This document shows, piece after piece, positions 7,712 to 15,909 of a stretch of 64,000 nt of DNA. The position numbers were made by a program, and so were the translations under genes. The notes beneath the pieces are model-generated. The model was not told where the DNA came from. It saw nothing but the letters and a program-made list of their open reading frames with translations, and did no database searches. Numbering within the stretch: position 1 is the stretch's first letter; every line of letters begins with the position of its first letter. The DNA is from Actinoplanes sp. L3-i22. GTDB taxonomy: Bacteria > Actinomycetota > Actinomycetes > Mycobacteriales > Micromonosporaceae. The stretch lies in assembly GCF_019704555.1 (NCBI RefSeq), contig NZ_AP024745.1:8750501-8814500 (forward strand), given 5' to 3'.

Positions 7712-8810
7712 CCAGGATCACGGTCGCGTGGCTGGAGAGGATGCCGCCGGTGCCGTGGACCAGGGCGGTGGCCGCGGATGGGACCTGGCGCTCGCCGCAC
7801 TCGCCGCGCAGCTGCCGCACCGCCTCGACCAGCAGCAGCACCCCGAGCTGGCCGGGGTGGCAGTACGCCAGCCCGCCCCCGCCCGTGTTGTGCGCGACGG
7901 TCGCGCCCAGCCCCTCGCCCGGCGCCGCGAACCCGAGCTGCTCCAGCCCGAGCGGCACCGAGATCGTGAATGAGTCGTAGAGCTGCACCACGTCGATGTC
8001 GGCCGGCGCGAGCCCCGCCCGTGCGAACGCGCGCTGTCCGGAATCGATCGCACCGGTCCGCAGCAGGTCGGGGGCGCCGAACATCGACGAGTGGGTCAAC
8101 GCCTCGCCGTATCCCAGCACGGCCACGGGCGGGCGTGGCAGGTCCCGCGCCCGGTCGAGCGAGGTCATCACGATGGCCCCGCCGCCGTCGGTGACCAGGC
8201 AACAGTCCAGCGCGCCGAGCGGCGACGAGATCATCTCGGCGGTGCGGACGTCGTCGACGGTGAGCGGGCCCTTGCCGTACGTCCAAGCCTGGGGATTGCG
8301 CAGTGCCCGCGCCCGCGCCGCAACCGCGACCCCGGCAAGGTCTTCCCTGGTCAGGCCGTGCACGTGCAGGTACCGCTGGGCGACCATGGCGTAGTACGAG
8401 ATCGGGTACAGCGGGTGGAACGGCTCCTCGCCCAGGGCCTCGGGCGTGCCCTCGGCATAGGTCGCGGTCAGGCTGCGGCTGCGGGCGGAGCGCTGATTGC
8501 TCGCGTACGAGATGACGACCGTCCCGCACTGACCGGCGGCGATCGCCTGCGCCGCGCGGGCCACGTACATCTCGAAGACCGCGCCGCCCTCGAACGTCGA
8601 GTCGCACCAGGTCGGCTGGATCCCCAGGTATTCGGCCAGCTGGGTGGCGGAGAACCGGGAGATGCCGTTGGTCGCGATCCCGTCCACGTCCGCGAGCGTC
8701 AGCCCGGCGTCGGCCAGCGCCCTGGACACCGCCTGCGTCTGCAGCTCCAGAACCGTCTTCCGGGTCTTGCCGAGATCACACTCCGCCGCCCCGGCGATCG
8801 CCACCCTCAT
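7698..8810 (-). CDS. SCP2-type thiolase-like protein (possible aldolase subunit)
   Basis: 370 residues with ATG at 8810 overlapping the upstream stop. It has thiolase-fold features: QCGTVVISYASNQRS in the first half, DVVQLYDSFTI, and HNTGGGGLAYCHPGQLG near 305. The classical N-terminal CxS nucleophile context of acetyltransferases is not obvious, as in the non-thiolytic SCP2-like branch. These proteins pair with DUF35 partners and may act as thiolases or as retro-aldolases. The adjacent DUF35 gene argues for a two-subunit enzyme releasing a short acyl-CoA from a beta-keto or beta-hydroxy intermediate. Confidence 0.87.
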   Translation of the reverse strand: MRVAIAGAAECDLGKTRKTVLELQTQAVSRALADAGLTLADVDGIATNGISRFSATQLAEYLGIQPTWCDSTFEGGAVFEMYVARAAQAIAAGQCGTVVISYASNQRSARSRSLTATYAEGTPEALGEEPFHPLYPISYYAMVAQRYLHVHGLTREDLAGVAVAARARALRNPQAWTYGKGPLTVDDVRTAEMISSPLGALDCCLVTDGGGAIVMTSLDRARDLPRPPVAVLGYGEALTHSSMFGAPDLLRTGAIDSGQRAFARAGLAPADIDVVQLYDSFTISVPLGLEQLGFAAPGEGLGATVAHNTGGGGLAYCHPGQLGVLLLVEAVRQLRGECGERQVPSAATALVHGTGGILSSHATVILGVDR

Positions 8811-9184
8811 GACGGCTCCGGTGGCTTTAGCGTCGCCGAGGCCGGCGCGACCGCGACCCGACCGTCCTCGACCACCTCGACACGCAGGTCGACATGGAGG
8901 AGACCGCCCGTCTCGGCGGCGACCGAGCCGACGCAGCGGATCGTCTCCCCGGCGAAGACCAGGCTCTTGAACCGGAACGTCAACTCGGAGATCACCGCGC
9001 CCGGGAACCACTCGGCCAGCGCCATCGCCAGGTAGGCCCCGAACACCTGGCCGTCGACGACCGGCTTGGTCAGCCCGCGCCCGGCCAGATAGTCCGCGTC
9101 GTAGTGCAGCCGGTGCCAGTCCCAGGTCGCCCCGGCGTAGGCGACCATGTCCGGCAGCTCGATCGTCCGCTCACGCTGATACAT
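8807..9184 (-). CDS. MaoC-like hot-dog dehydratase, small subunit
   Basis: 125-residue single hot-dog domain. The hydratase motif region WDWHRLHYDADYL (about 22-34) holds the expected Asp/His pair, followed by PVVDGQVFGAYLA and RFKSLVFAGETI. It probably hydrates an enoyl-CoA, possibly as a heterodimer with the product of the adjacent gene, whose 3' end overlaps it by 14 bases. Two-subunit MaoC hydratases of this kind occur in actinobacterial side-chain degradation. Confidence 0.87.
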   Translation of the reverse strand: MYQRERTIELPDMVAYAGATWDWHRLHYDADYLAGRGLTKPVVDGQVFGAYLAMALAEWFPGAVISELTFRFKSLVFAGETIRCVGSVAAETGGLLHVDLRVEVVEDGRVAVAPASATLKPPEPS

Positions 9185-9629
9185 AGATCAGGGTCTCCTC
9201 GTTCACGGCGAGCAACCGTCGCTCCTGGTCGGTGTACTCGGCGATCGAGGTGACCACGAGCATCCGCTTCCCACCCCCGGTGACCCGCTCGGTGATGTCG
9301 TCGAGCCGCCACCTCGCGGTGATCACCGTGGTCGGCTCGACCGGCCGCACGAACCGGTACGAGTTGCCCCCGCGCACCAGCCGCGTGCCCGGCACGGAGA
9401 GGCGCCAGCCGTGCCCGGCGTAGCCGTCCGCGTCCCGGGGCAGTCCCGTGTACTGATTGGTCTCGCAGATCATCGTCGGCGGCGCGACGTCCCCGGCGAG
9501 GTGCGCCGGATCGGTGTCGCCGGTGGCCAGGGCGAAGTAGCGGATCGACGCGCGGCCCAGCGGCTCCGGCGCGGTGTAGGTGACCTCCTCGCCGATCCGG
9601 GCGGCGAGCTCCGGCGTCAGCAGGCTCAT
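9171..9629 (-). CDS. MaoC N-terminal (FAS1-like) dehydratase subunit
   Basis: 152 residues, start ATG at 9629 overlapping the previous stop. It matches the N-terminal MaoC dehydratase domain: EEVTYTAPEPLGRASIRYFALATGDTD near the start, APPTMICETNQY near 58 and FVRPVEPTTVITARWRL around 100. Such halves usually lack the catalytic pair and bind the acyl-CoA while the partner does catalysis. The downstream overlapping gene supplies the partner. Confidence 0.85.
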   Translation of the reverse strand: MSLLTPELAARIGEEVTYTAPEPLGRASIRYFALATGDTDPAHLAGDVAPPTMICETNQYTGLPRDADGYAGHGWRLSVPGTRLVRGGNSYRFVRPVEPTTVITARWRLDDITERVTGGGKRMLVVTSIAEYTDQERRLLAVNEETLIYVSA

Positions 9630-10627
9630 CGGAGCACCGCCGTCGGCACGGTCTCGATCAGGAACTCCGGCCGCAGCAGCGCGGAGCAGACCACGGCGTC
9701 GACCACCGCGTTCGGGAAGTGCTGTTTCCGCAGCACCACGGTCGCCGGATAGTCCGCGACGGCGGCGGGCGTCACGAACTCCACCAGGTGGGTGACGTGC
9801 TCGCCGGTCGCCCCGGCCTCGGCCAGGACGGTCTCGACGCTGCGGTAGACATATGCCGCCTGCGCCGCGAGGTCGCCGGCGTGCAGGGCCTGCTGGCTGA
9901 CCGGGTCGAGGGCGCCGAAGCCGGCCAGGAAGATCCGGCCCCCGCCCCGGACCGCGGGCTTGTAGGTGAGCGTGTCGTACCTCGCCCACCCCGGGTTGAG
10001 CACCTGCAACCCGCCGTCGAAGGCCAGCGCGTCCAGGGACACCAGGGCGCCCGGCGCGACCGGGACGTCGACCAGGATGCCGGCGGCGCCGGGATGGACC
10101 GGCCCGGTGCCCAGCACCTCTTTCCGCGGCCGGCCGCACTGCGGATACTCCGCCCGGGTCGCGGTCGTGGTGTAGTCCACGGTCCGGACCAGCGATCCGG
10201 TGCCCAGCCCGGCGACGGCGAGCAGCGCGGCGATCCGGTCCAGGCACCATCGATACTGCTCCCGGAAATCGCCCTCGGCGGTGTGCACGCTCGGCAGGTG
10301 GACCACCCCGCCGGCGACCCGGAGCACGTCGTCCCCGTCGGTCAGCATCTCGCCACCGCCCGCGTGCGCGGTGACGCCGAGCGCGTAGGAAGCGGTGGAG
10401 ATCAGTGCGTCCGGCCCGAGGACGGCCTCGACCGGGACACGCGAGACCGGCACCGGGTGACCCCCGAGCGCCGCCACGCGGGCGCGGTCCAGAGCAGCCG
10501 GATCGCCGAGCGCGGCGGCCGTCGCGTATTCGGTCACGTGCACCACGTCGACAGTGGTCAGACCGGCGGCGGCGAGCGCGGACGCGAGCTGCGCGTAACC
10601 GGGCACGGCCGGCAGGTGGACGGTCAT
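9626..10627 (-). CDS. Double RidA/YjgF-like protein
   Basis: 333 residues, ATG at 10627 overlapping the MmgE/PrpD stop. Two RidA-type halves are visible: the second (about 195-330) has GGRIFLAGFGALD, QAAYVYRSVETVLAEAGATGEHV and a C-terminal AVVCSALLRPEFLIETVPTAVL, the usual RidA ending; the first half is more divergent. RidA proteins hydrolyse reactive imines or enamines to keto compounds and ammonia, and some relatives are dehydratases or deaminases in catabolic clusters. Its presence suggests that an imine or nitrogen-bearing intermediate is handled. Confidence 0.8.
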   Translation of the reverse strand: MTVHLPAVPGYAQLASALAAAGLTTVDVVHVTEYATAAALGDPAALDRARVAALGGHPVPVSRVPVEAVLGPDALISTASYALGVTAHAGGGEMLTDGDDVLRVAGGVVHLPSVHTAEGDFREQYRWCLDRIAALLAVAGLGTGSLVRTVDYTTTATRAEYPQCGRPRKEVLGTGPVHPGAAGILVDVPVAPGALVSLDALAFDGGLQVLNPGWARYDTLTYKPAVRGGGRIFLAGFGALDPVSQQALHAGDLAAQAAYVYRSVETVLAEAGATGEHVTHLVEFVTPAAVADYPATVVLRKQHFPNAVVDAVVCSALLRPEFLIETVPTAVLR

Positions 10628-11979
10628 TGCAGGCACCCTTCGATCGCATCGAGCAGGTCGGCCGCGCTCGCCCCGGAGTCGATCGCGGCGAGCACCTCGC
10701 CCGCCCCCGAACCGAGGTTGGCGATGGCCTTGGCACGAATATCCCGCTCCGGCGCGGCGTCCACACCGGCCGAAAGAAGGGGGTACCCGGCCGGAAGAAC
10801 GGAGCGGAGAGCTCGGGGAATCGGGAAGATGGACTGGCGCCCGGAGGCAACGACGATGCCGGGAGCAGACGCGGCCGGCCCGTCACCCGCACCGGTCCGC
10901 ACCACGATCCGGCCGGCCAGGGCGAGCACGTCCGGCCGGTCCAGCCGCTCGAACGTGTCCAAACCGACCTGGCCGTCCACGATCGCCGACGCCACACACC
11001 AGTACACGCTGAACTTCGCCTCGTAAGAGCTGCGCGGCCGCCGTTTGTCGGCGCCCGCGATGATCGGAATGGAGTCCGGATGCAACGTCACCGTCACCCT
11101 CTCCGGCAGGCTTCCGTTCCCCGCGAAAGCCCTGGCCGCCTCGATGGACGTGTGGGCGAGCTGGCACGCCGGAAACAGCTTCACCGCGATCCGGGTCGTC
11201 TCCCACCGCTCACCGAGCTCGCCCAGCAGCACCGGCAGGTCCGGTTCGCGGCCGGCCAGCGCGCGGAACAATCCGAACGGTCCGTCGAGGGCGCCGGCCG
11301 GCCCGGTGGCACCGGCCGCGGCGAGCCGGGCGGCGAGAATGCCGTTCGCCACCGCCGTTCCCGGGTGCAGCTGCTTGGTGCTCGCCGGGCCGTGCAGGAA
11401 TTCGAGCAGCCCGCTCGCGCCACTCGCCGCGATCCCGATCGCGTGCGCCATCTCCGTGCTCGACAGCCCGAGCAGGCGGCCGGCGGTGACGGCCGCGGCC
11501 ACCGGCCCGCACATCGAGGTGGCATGCAGCCCGCGCGCGTGAAACCCGTGCGGCGCCGCCGCCCCGAGCCGGCAGACCACCTCAAGACCCGCGACCAGCG
11601 CGGCGATCAGCTCACTGCCGCGACTTCCGGTCTGCTCCGCGAGGGCCAGAGCCGGGGGTACGACCACCGCGCTCGCGTGGACCAGCCCGCCCGGATGGGT
11701 GTCGTCGTAATCGAGGGCGTGCACCGCGACCGCGTTACCGAACCCGGCGGCGACCGCGCCCACCCGTTCCCCGGTGAACAGGCGCGCCTCGGGCGGCCCG
11801 CCGAGTCCCGCCGCCACCGTGAGCGCCGGGCCCACGGCCTCCCGCCGGATCCCGGCGACCGCACACCCCACCGCGTCGGCGAGATGCCGCCGAGCCGCTG
11901 CGACGACCGGCTCCGGCAGCGCCGCGAATTCCAGCCCCACCGCCCACCGGGCCAGCACCAGCGCCGCCGGCTCAGTCAC
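10624..11979 (-). CDS. MmgE/PrpD family protein
   Basis: 451 residues, close to the family's normal length. Typical signatures are ADAVGCAVAG, HALDYDDTHPGGLVHASAVVVPPALALAEQTG (key residues DYDD and H), SMCGPVAAAVTAGRLLGL and KRRPRSSYEAKFSVYWCVA. The family includes 2-methylcitrate dehydratase and cis-aconitate decarboxylase; many members act on branched tricarboxylates or dicarboxylates. A second, different paralogue lies at 45059-46429 in the same presumed regulon. The reaction is not certain; dehydration of an alkylated malate/citrate-like acid would fit the neighbours. Confidence 0.88.
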   Translation of the reverse strand: MTEPAALVLARWAVGLEFAALPEPVVAAARRHLADAVGCAVAGIRREAVGPALTVAAGLGGPPEARLFTGERVGAVAAGFGNAVAVHALDYDDTHPGGLVHASAVVVPPALALAEQTGSRGSELIAALVAGLEVVCRLGAAAPHGFHARGLHATSMCGPVAAAVTAGRLLGLSSTEMAHAIGIAASGASGLLEFLHGPASTKQLHPGTAVANGILAARLAAAGATGPAGALDGPFGLFRALAGREPDLPVLLGELGERWETTRIAVKLFPACQLAHTSIEAARAFAGNGSLPERVTVTLHPDSIPIIAGADKRRPRSSYEAKFSVYWCVASAIVDGQVGLDTFERLDRPDVLALAGRIVVRTGAGDGPAASAPGIVVASGRQSIFPIPRALRSVLPAGYPLLSAGVDAAPERDIRAKAIANLGSGAGEVLAAIDSGASAADLLDAIEGCLQ

Positions 11980-13445
11980 TCCGCCACCTCGCCACCCGGT
12001 TCCGGCGGCACCGCCGCGCCGGCTCCACGAAGTCCGCCGGCCTGCTGCGCGCCCTCGACACCCGGCCCCGGGGTGCTGGGCCGGTCAGGGCCGCGGGGGT
12101 GAAGGCGGTTCGGGATCGCCTCGCCACCCGGCTCCGGGACCGGCTCGCCAGCCGGCTCTGGCGTGGCCTCGCCAGCCGGTTCCGGGGGCGGCTCGCCAGC
12201 CGGCTCCGGCGTGGCCTCGCCAGCCGGTTCCGGGGGCGGCTCGGCACTCCGGTCCGGGGCGCCGAAGGCGCCTGACTTGCGAAGCACGGCCAGTTGTTCG
12301 GCCGAGTAGCCGAGCAGGTCGGCGACGTAGTCCAGGTCCTCGCCCCGGCGTGGGGCCCGGCGGTAGGCCGGCGCCTGGTCGCCTACCCGGACCGGTGAGG
12401 CGACCTGGCGGAGCGTCCCGTAGTGCGGGTGTTCCGTCTCCACGACCAGGCCGCGGGCGATGGTGTGCGGGTCCCGCAACGCCGCGGCCACGTCGTTGAC
12501 CGGGCCGCACGGCACGCCCGCCGGTTCGAGGCGGGCCAGCCAGTCCGCGACGGCACGGGTTTTGAAGATCGATTCGAGTAGGGAAAGGAGGTCACCGGCA
12601 TGGGTACGACGGTCGGCGAACGTGGCGAAGCGGGGGTCCAGCAGGGCCGGGTCGTCGAGCACCGCGACCAGACGCTGCCAGAACTTCTCCTTGGCGCAGC
12701 CGACCACGATCCACCCGTCGGCGGCCGGGAAGAGCTGGAACGGCACCAGCGACGGGTGCGCGGAATGTCTCGTCCGGGCCGGCTCGAAACCGGCGTTGAG
12801 ATGCCAGGCCGCGGGGTAGGTGAGCATCCCGATCGCGGTGTCGAACAGGCTCAGGTCGCAGTCCATGCCGTAACCGTCGCGCCGGGCCGCGTGCACCCCG
12901 GCGAGCAGCGAGATCGCCGCGACGAAGCCTCCGGAGTAGTCCACGATCGACAGTCCGGACTTGGTGGGCGGGCCGCCGGGCTCGCCGGTCAGGTCCATCC
13001 AGCCGGCCAGGCCCTGCAGGATGTAGTCGTACCCGGGTTGGCGGGCGCGCGGCCCGGTCATCCCGAAACCGGTCAGCGAGCAGCAGACGATGCTCGGGTT
13101 GACCTGCTTGAGCTGCTGATACGTGATCCCCATCTTGGCCGGGACGTCGCCGCGCAGATTGGACCAGACGGCGTCGGAGTGGCGTACCAGATCCTCGAAG
13201 ACCTCGCGGCCGGCGGCGCTGGCGAGATCCAGCGACAGCGAGCGTTTGCCGCGGTTGAAGGTCTCGAAGAAGAGCGAGTCCTCGCCGTGCTGGTAGGGCG
13301 GCACGTAACGGCCGACGTCGCCGCCGGTGGCCGGTTCCTCGATCTTGATGACGTCGGCGCCGAGGTCGGCCAGGTGCACCGAGCCGAACGGGCCGGCGCC
13401 GTACTGCTCGACGGCGATGATCCGGATGTCCTCCAACGGCCTCAT
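11976..13445 (-). CDS. Class III (CaiB/BaiF) CoA transferase with repeat-rich tail
   Basis: 489 residues, ATG at 13445 overlapping the LLM stop. The first 400 residues are a standard CaiB/BaiF enzyme: LADLGADVIKIEEP (about 26-39) with the catalytic Asp expected near 163 in LSIVDYSGGF, plus GYDYILQGLAGWMDLTGEP. The last 85 or so residues are extra: a proline/glutamate repeat of the octapeptide PEPAGEAT or PEPAGEPP, then a low-complexity end. It transfers CoA from a donor to a carboxylate, activating the pathway acid. One of three such transferases in the window. Confidence 0.92.
   Translation of the reverse strand: MRPLEDIRIIAVEQYGAGPFGSVHLADLGADVIKIEEPATGGDVGRYVPPYQHGEDSLFFETFNRGKRSLSLDLASAAGREVFEDLVRHSDAVWSNLRGDVPAKMGITYQQLKQVNPSIVCCSLTGFGMTGPRARQPGYDYILQGLAGWMDLTGEPGGPPTKSGLSIVDYSGGFVAAISLLAGVHAARRDGYGMDCDLSLFDTAIGMLTYPAAWHLNAGFEPARTRHSAHPSLVPFQLFPAADGWIVVGCAKEKFWQRLVAVLDDPALLDPRFATFADRRTHAGDLLSLLESIFKTRAVADWLARLEPAGVPCGPVNDVAAALRDPHTIARGLVVETEHPHYGTLRQVASPVRVGDQAPAYRRAPRRGEDLDYVADLLGYSAEQLAVLRKSGAFGAPDRSAEPPPEPAGEATPEPAGEPPPEPAGEATPEPAGEPVPEPGGEAIPNRLHPRGPDRPSTPGPGVEGAQQAGGLRGAGAAVPPEPGGEVAE
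12123..12242. repeat. 24-bp in-frame repeat in CoA transferase C-terminus
   Basis: Five 24-bp units encode alternating octapeptides of the PEPAGE type. They lie after the conserved CaiB domain, so they extend the protein without touching the catalytic part. Alternation of two unit types suggests a 48-bp higher-order duplication. Confidence 0.92.
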
Positions 13446-14410
13446 GTGACGTCTCCCAGCAGTTCGAGCAGGCTTTTCTGGGCGGCCCGGGTCTCCTCGG
13501 CCGGCAGACCGTAGGAGGGCGGGGAGAGTTTGAGCGCATCCGCTTTGCCGGAGAAATCAGACAACCGGGCCGCGCACCGGGCCGGCGTGCCGGCGATCGT
13601 GTAGTGGTCGATCATCTCGTCCGGGACCAGGTCGCCGAGATCGTCGGCGGCCCGGCCGGCTCGCAGGGCCGCGACCGCGGCGTCGGCCACGGCGCCGAAC
13701 CCGGCGCGGGCGAAGCCGCCGGCGTAAGACTTGACCGAGGCGTAGAAGCCGACGACGTTCGCCGCCCGGCGGCGGGCGACGGCCGGATCCGGATCGACCG
13801 AGCAGCAGGCCGCGGCGACCACGTCGAAGCCGGGGCGGCGCAGGGGCGGGATCTCGCCGGGCGGGCACAGTTCGTGCGCGATCCAGCCGTCCGCGACCTC
13901 GCCGGCCAGGGCGATCATCGCCGGGCCGACGCCGGCCAGGTAGATCGGGAGGTACGGGCGAGTCGGTGGGTACGGGCGGCGCCAGCCGCGCACCCGGATT
14001 GATCGGACGCCTTTGTGGAGGATCGGGTCACCGCCGGCCAGGACGGCGCGGACGATCGCCACGGTGTCGCGCAGCCGCGGGACCGGGCGTTCGAACGGGA
14101 CGCCGTGCCAGTCCTCGTTGAGCCGCGCCACGCCGGTGCCGAGACCGAGGCGGAACCGTCCGCTGGAGAGCTCGTCCAGGTCGGCGGCGGCGAGCGCGGT
14201 CAGCATCGGACTGCGCGCGAAGGCCAGCGCGATCCCGGTCGCCACTCCGGCCGTGGACGTCGCGGTGGCCAGCGCCGCCGCCGTCACGAACGCGCTGCGG
14301 TGCAGTTCCGGCGCCCAGACCACGCCCGCGCCGGCGTCCTCGGCGTCCTTCGCGGCAACGAGCAGCTCGGCCATCGTCTCGCCCCACGGCTGCACATCGA
14401 GGCGAATCAC
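13442..14410 (-). CDS. LLM-class (F420- or FMN-dependent) oxidoreductase
   Basis: 322 residues starting with GTG at 14410, whose GTG overlaps the stop of the small ORF before it. Luciferase-like TIM barrel: AEDAGAGVVWAPELHRSAFVTAAALATATS (about 23-52), LDELSSGRFRLGLGTG (about 80) and PIYLAGVGPAMIALAGEVADGW are typical of F420-dependent members. It probably transfers hydride to or from a pathway intermediate in the cytoplasm; F420 dependence is inferred from the family and the actinobacterial setting. Confidence 0.88.
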   Translation of the reverse strand: MIRLDVQPWGETMAELLVAAKDAEDAGAGVVWAPELHRSAFVTAAALATATSTAGVATGIALAFARSPMLTALAAADLDELSSGRFRLGLGTGVARLNEDWHGVPFERPVPRLRDTVAIVRAVLAGGDPILHKGVRSIRVRGWRRPYPPTRPYLPIYLAGVGPAMIALAGEVADGWIAHELCPPGEIPPLRRPGFDVVAAACCSVDPDPAVARRRAANVVGFYASVKSYAGGFARAGFGAVADAAVAALRAGRAADDLGDLVPDEMIDHYTIAGTPARCAARLSDFSGKADALKLSPPSYGLPAEETRAAQKSLLELLGDVT

Positions 14411-14649
14411 GCGACCACCGACGGCCGCACGCCGGGACTGAGCGCAGCAAGCCGCTGCCGCGCGCCAGGACCGAGCGGGGCGAACTGGTGGCGCACGCCG
14501 CGGCCAGGCGGAGTGGCGCGGCGGCGAGCGACTGGGCTGGGCGGAGTGGCGCGGCGGCGAGCGACTGAGTTGGGCGGAGTCGGGCGGCGGCGAGCGACGG
14601 GGCCGAGCCGGGCGAACCAGTGGTGGTGGCGGGGGTTGGGGGTGGTCAT
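14407..14649 (-). CDS. Small very basic repeat protein bridging two genes
   Basis: 80 residues, beginning MTTPNPRHHHWFARLG. Both ends are coupled: the ATG overlaps the MaoC stop (ATGA) and its TGA overlaps the GTG of the LLM gene. Composition is dominated by Arg, Pro and Ala, with an 11-residue repeat VARRRATPPSP. No family is recognised. It could be a genuine small protein, or a linker reading frame kept open only to couple translation across a repeat expansion. Sequence length and overlaps are certain; function is not. Confidence 0.55.
   Translation of the reverse strand: MTTPNPRHHHWFARLGPVARRRPTPPNSVARRRATPPSPVARRRATPPGRGVRHQFAPLGPGARQRLAALSPGVRPSVVA
14507..14602. repeat. 33-bp repeat inside the small bridging ORF
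   Basis: Two full 33-bp units (14507-14539, 14540-14572) and a shorter third (14573-14602). They encode the 11-residue VARRRATPPSP unit in the 80-residue ORF. The unit length is a multiple of three, so the frame is preserved. Confidence 0.9.
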
Positions 14650-15110
14650 GGGGTGGCCGGGCCGTGGCCGCGTTTGTACACCAGCATTGCGCGGGTCCAG
14701 GTGATCACGTCGACGCTGTCCTGGTTAAAGCCGGTCGTGAACACCTTGACGATGCCGGCGTACGGGCGGGACTTCGACTCCCGCAGCTCCAGCACGGTCG
14801 ACCGGGCATAGATGGTGTCGCCGACGAAGACCGGGCTGGGCATCCGGATCTGTTCCCAGCCCAGGTTGGCGAAGGCGTGCTGGCTGACGTCGGGCACCGA
14901 CAACCCGGTCACGATGGCGACCGTGAGAGTCGAGTTGACCAGGAGTTTCTTGTACGGCGTCCCGGCCGCGTAGTCCGCGTTGAAGTGTGACTGATTGGTG
15001 TTCAGCGTCAGCAGCGTGAACCACGTGTTGTCGGCCTCGGAGATGGTGCGGCCGAGCGGGTGGCGGTACGTGTCACCGACGGTGAAGTCTTCGTAATAAC
15101 GGCCGAGCAT
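14646..15110 (-). CDS. MaoC-family hydratase, first gene of the leftward operon
   Basis: 154 residues, start ATG at 15110. It begins MLGRYYEDFTVGDTYRHPLGRTISEADN and contains LNTNQSHFNADYAAGTPYKKLLVNSTLTVAIV, the pattern of mesaconyl-CoA-hydratase-like MaoC proteins. This type hydrates branched unsaturated CoA esters of dicarboxylates. A -10-like TAGCTT lies only seven bases upstream, so the message may be leaderless. It opens a twelve-gene operon (15110 to 5190) in which every junction overlaps, and a half-site array at 15129-15155 overlaps the presumed -35 region. Confidence 0.88.
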   Translation of the reverse strand: MLGRYYEDFTVGDTYRHPLGRTISEADNTWFTLLTLNTNQSHFNADYAAGTPYKKLLVNSTLTVAIVTGLSVPDVSQHAFANLGWEQIRMPSPVFVGDTIYARSTVLELRESKSRPYAGIVKVFTTGFNQDSVDVITWTRAMLVYKRGHGPATP

Positions 15111-15128
15111 GCCGCGAAGCTAGCACTT

Positions 15129-15155
15129 GTTTCGCACAGCGGAAAGATGTTTCCA
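15129..15155. promoter_or_regulatory. Operator array O1 in divergent promoter
   Basis: Three 7-base half-sites in alternating orientation at exact 10-base spacing: 15129 GTTTCGC, 15139 GCGGAAA, 15149 GTTTCCA. The last two also form a palindrome (GGAAA, four bases, TTTCC). The array lies between the start codons of the leftward MaoC operon and the rightward membrane protein gene. By comparison with the other arrays in the window it is a probable binding site of the local IclR regulator. Confidence 0.7.
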
Positions 15156-15162
15156 TCTAGCG

Positions 15163-15858
15163 ATGCTGGCTGCGTTCCTCTTCCTGCACATCGTGCTCAT
15201 GGTCTTCTGGCTCGGCGGCGACCTCGGCGTCTTCTACTCCAGCCGGTATGTGATCAACCCGTCCCTCACGCCCGCGGCGCGCCTGACCGCCCTGAAGATC
15301 ATGTCCGGTTTGGATCTGGGCCCGAAGATCTGCCTGATCCTCTTCCTGCCCAGCGGCCTGACGCTGATCTCGCTCGACGAGCACGGCGGCTCGCTCCTCG
15401 GCATCAAGCTGTTGCCGTGGTGGCTGCTCGTGCCGGTCTGGATCGGCGCGCTCGTCTGGCTGCGCCTGATGCATCTCGATCATCACGAGCCCGGAAGACA
15501 CCCGCTGGTCCGGCGGATCGACTGGACGATCCGGATCACGGTGATCGCCGGGATGACGGCGACCGGCGTGTACACCCTGGTCGCCGCGCACCCGTTCGGC
15601 GTCGACACCAACCCGAAGTGGCTGGGCGGGAAAGTGCTGCTCTACTCGCTCGCCATCGCGGCGGGCCTGGGCATCCGGCGGACGCTGCGCCCGTTCGGCC
15701 CGGCCTTCGGCGCGATCATGGCCGGGAACTCCGACGACACGACCGAGGCAGCGGTCCAGAGCAGCGTGAACGGCTGCCTCCCGTACGTATGGCTGATTTG
15801 GATCTCGGTTTTGATCGCCGGTCTTCTCGGCGTCGCCAAGCCGTTCGCCAACCTCTGA
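15163..15858 (+). CDS. Integral membrane protein, function unknown
   Basis: 231 residues from the ATG at 15163; the open frame extends to a TTG at 15127 but that part covers the operator. Five to six hydrophobic segments are seen, e.g. residues 1-16, 55-75, 88-105, 125-145, 165-180 and 210-228. A short cytoplasmic or external loop contains HLDHHEPGRHP. It resembles small CopD/DUF2269-like membrane proteins, but I do not recognise a specific family. It is divergent from the hydratase operon, shares its operator, and is convergent with iclR. It could be a transporter component or a membrane heme/redox protein. Confidence 0.75.
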   Translation: MLAAFLFLHIVLMVFWLGGDLGVFYSSRYVINPSLTPAARLTALKIMSGLDLGPKICLILFLPSGLTLISLDEHGGSLLGIKLLPWWLLVPVWIGALVWLRLMHLDHHEPGRHPLVRRIDWTIRITVIAGMTATGVYTLVAAHPFGVDTNPKWLGGKVLLYSLAIAAGLGIRRTLRPFGPAFGAIMAGNSDDTTEAAVQSSVNGCLPYVWLIWISVLIAGLLGVAKPFANL

Positions 15859-15909
15859 GCAAGCGGGAAAACCCCGACGAGCAAAACCGAAATAAGCAAA
15901 ACCGCAGGC

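Noticed and set aside
5190..15110. Steroid side-chain degradation cluster
   Set aside because: SCP2 thiolase, DUF35 and MaoC pairs resemble that pathway, but no ring-degradation genes (kshA, hsaC, kstD types) are present and many nitrogen-releasing enzymes are. Kept only as an alternative.
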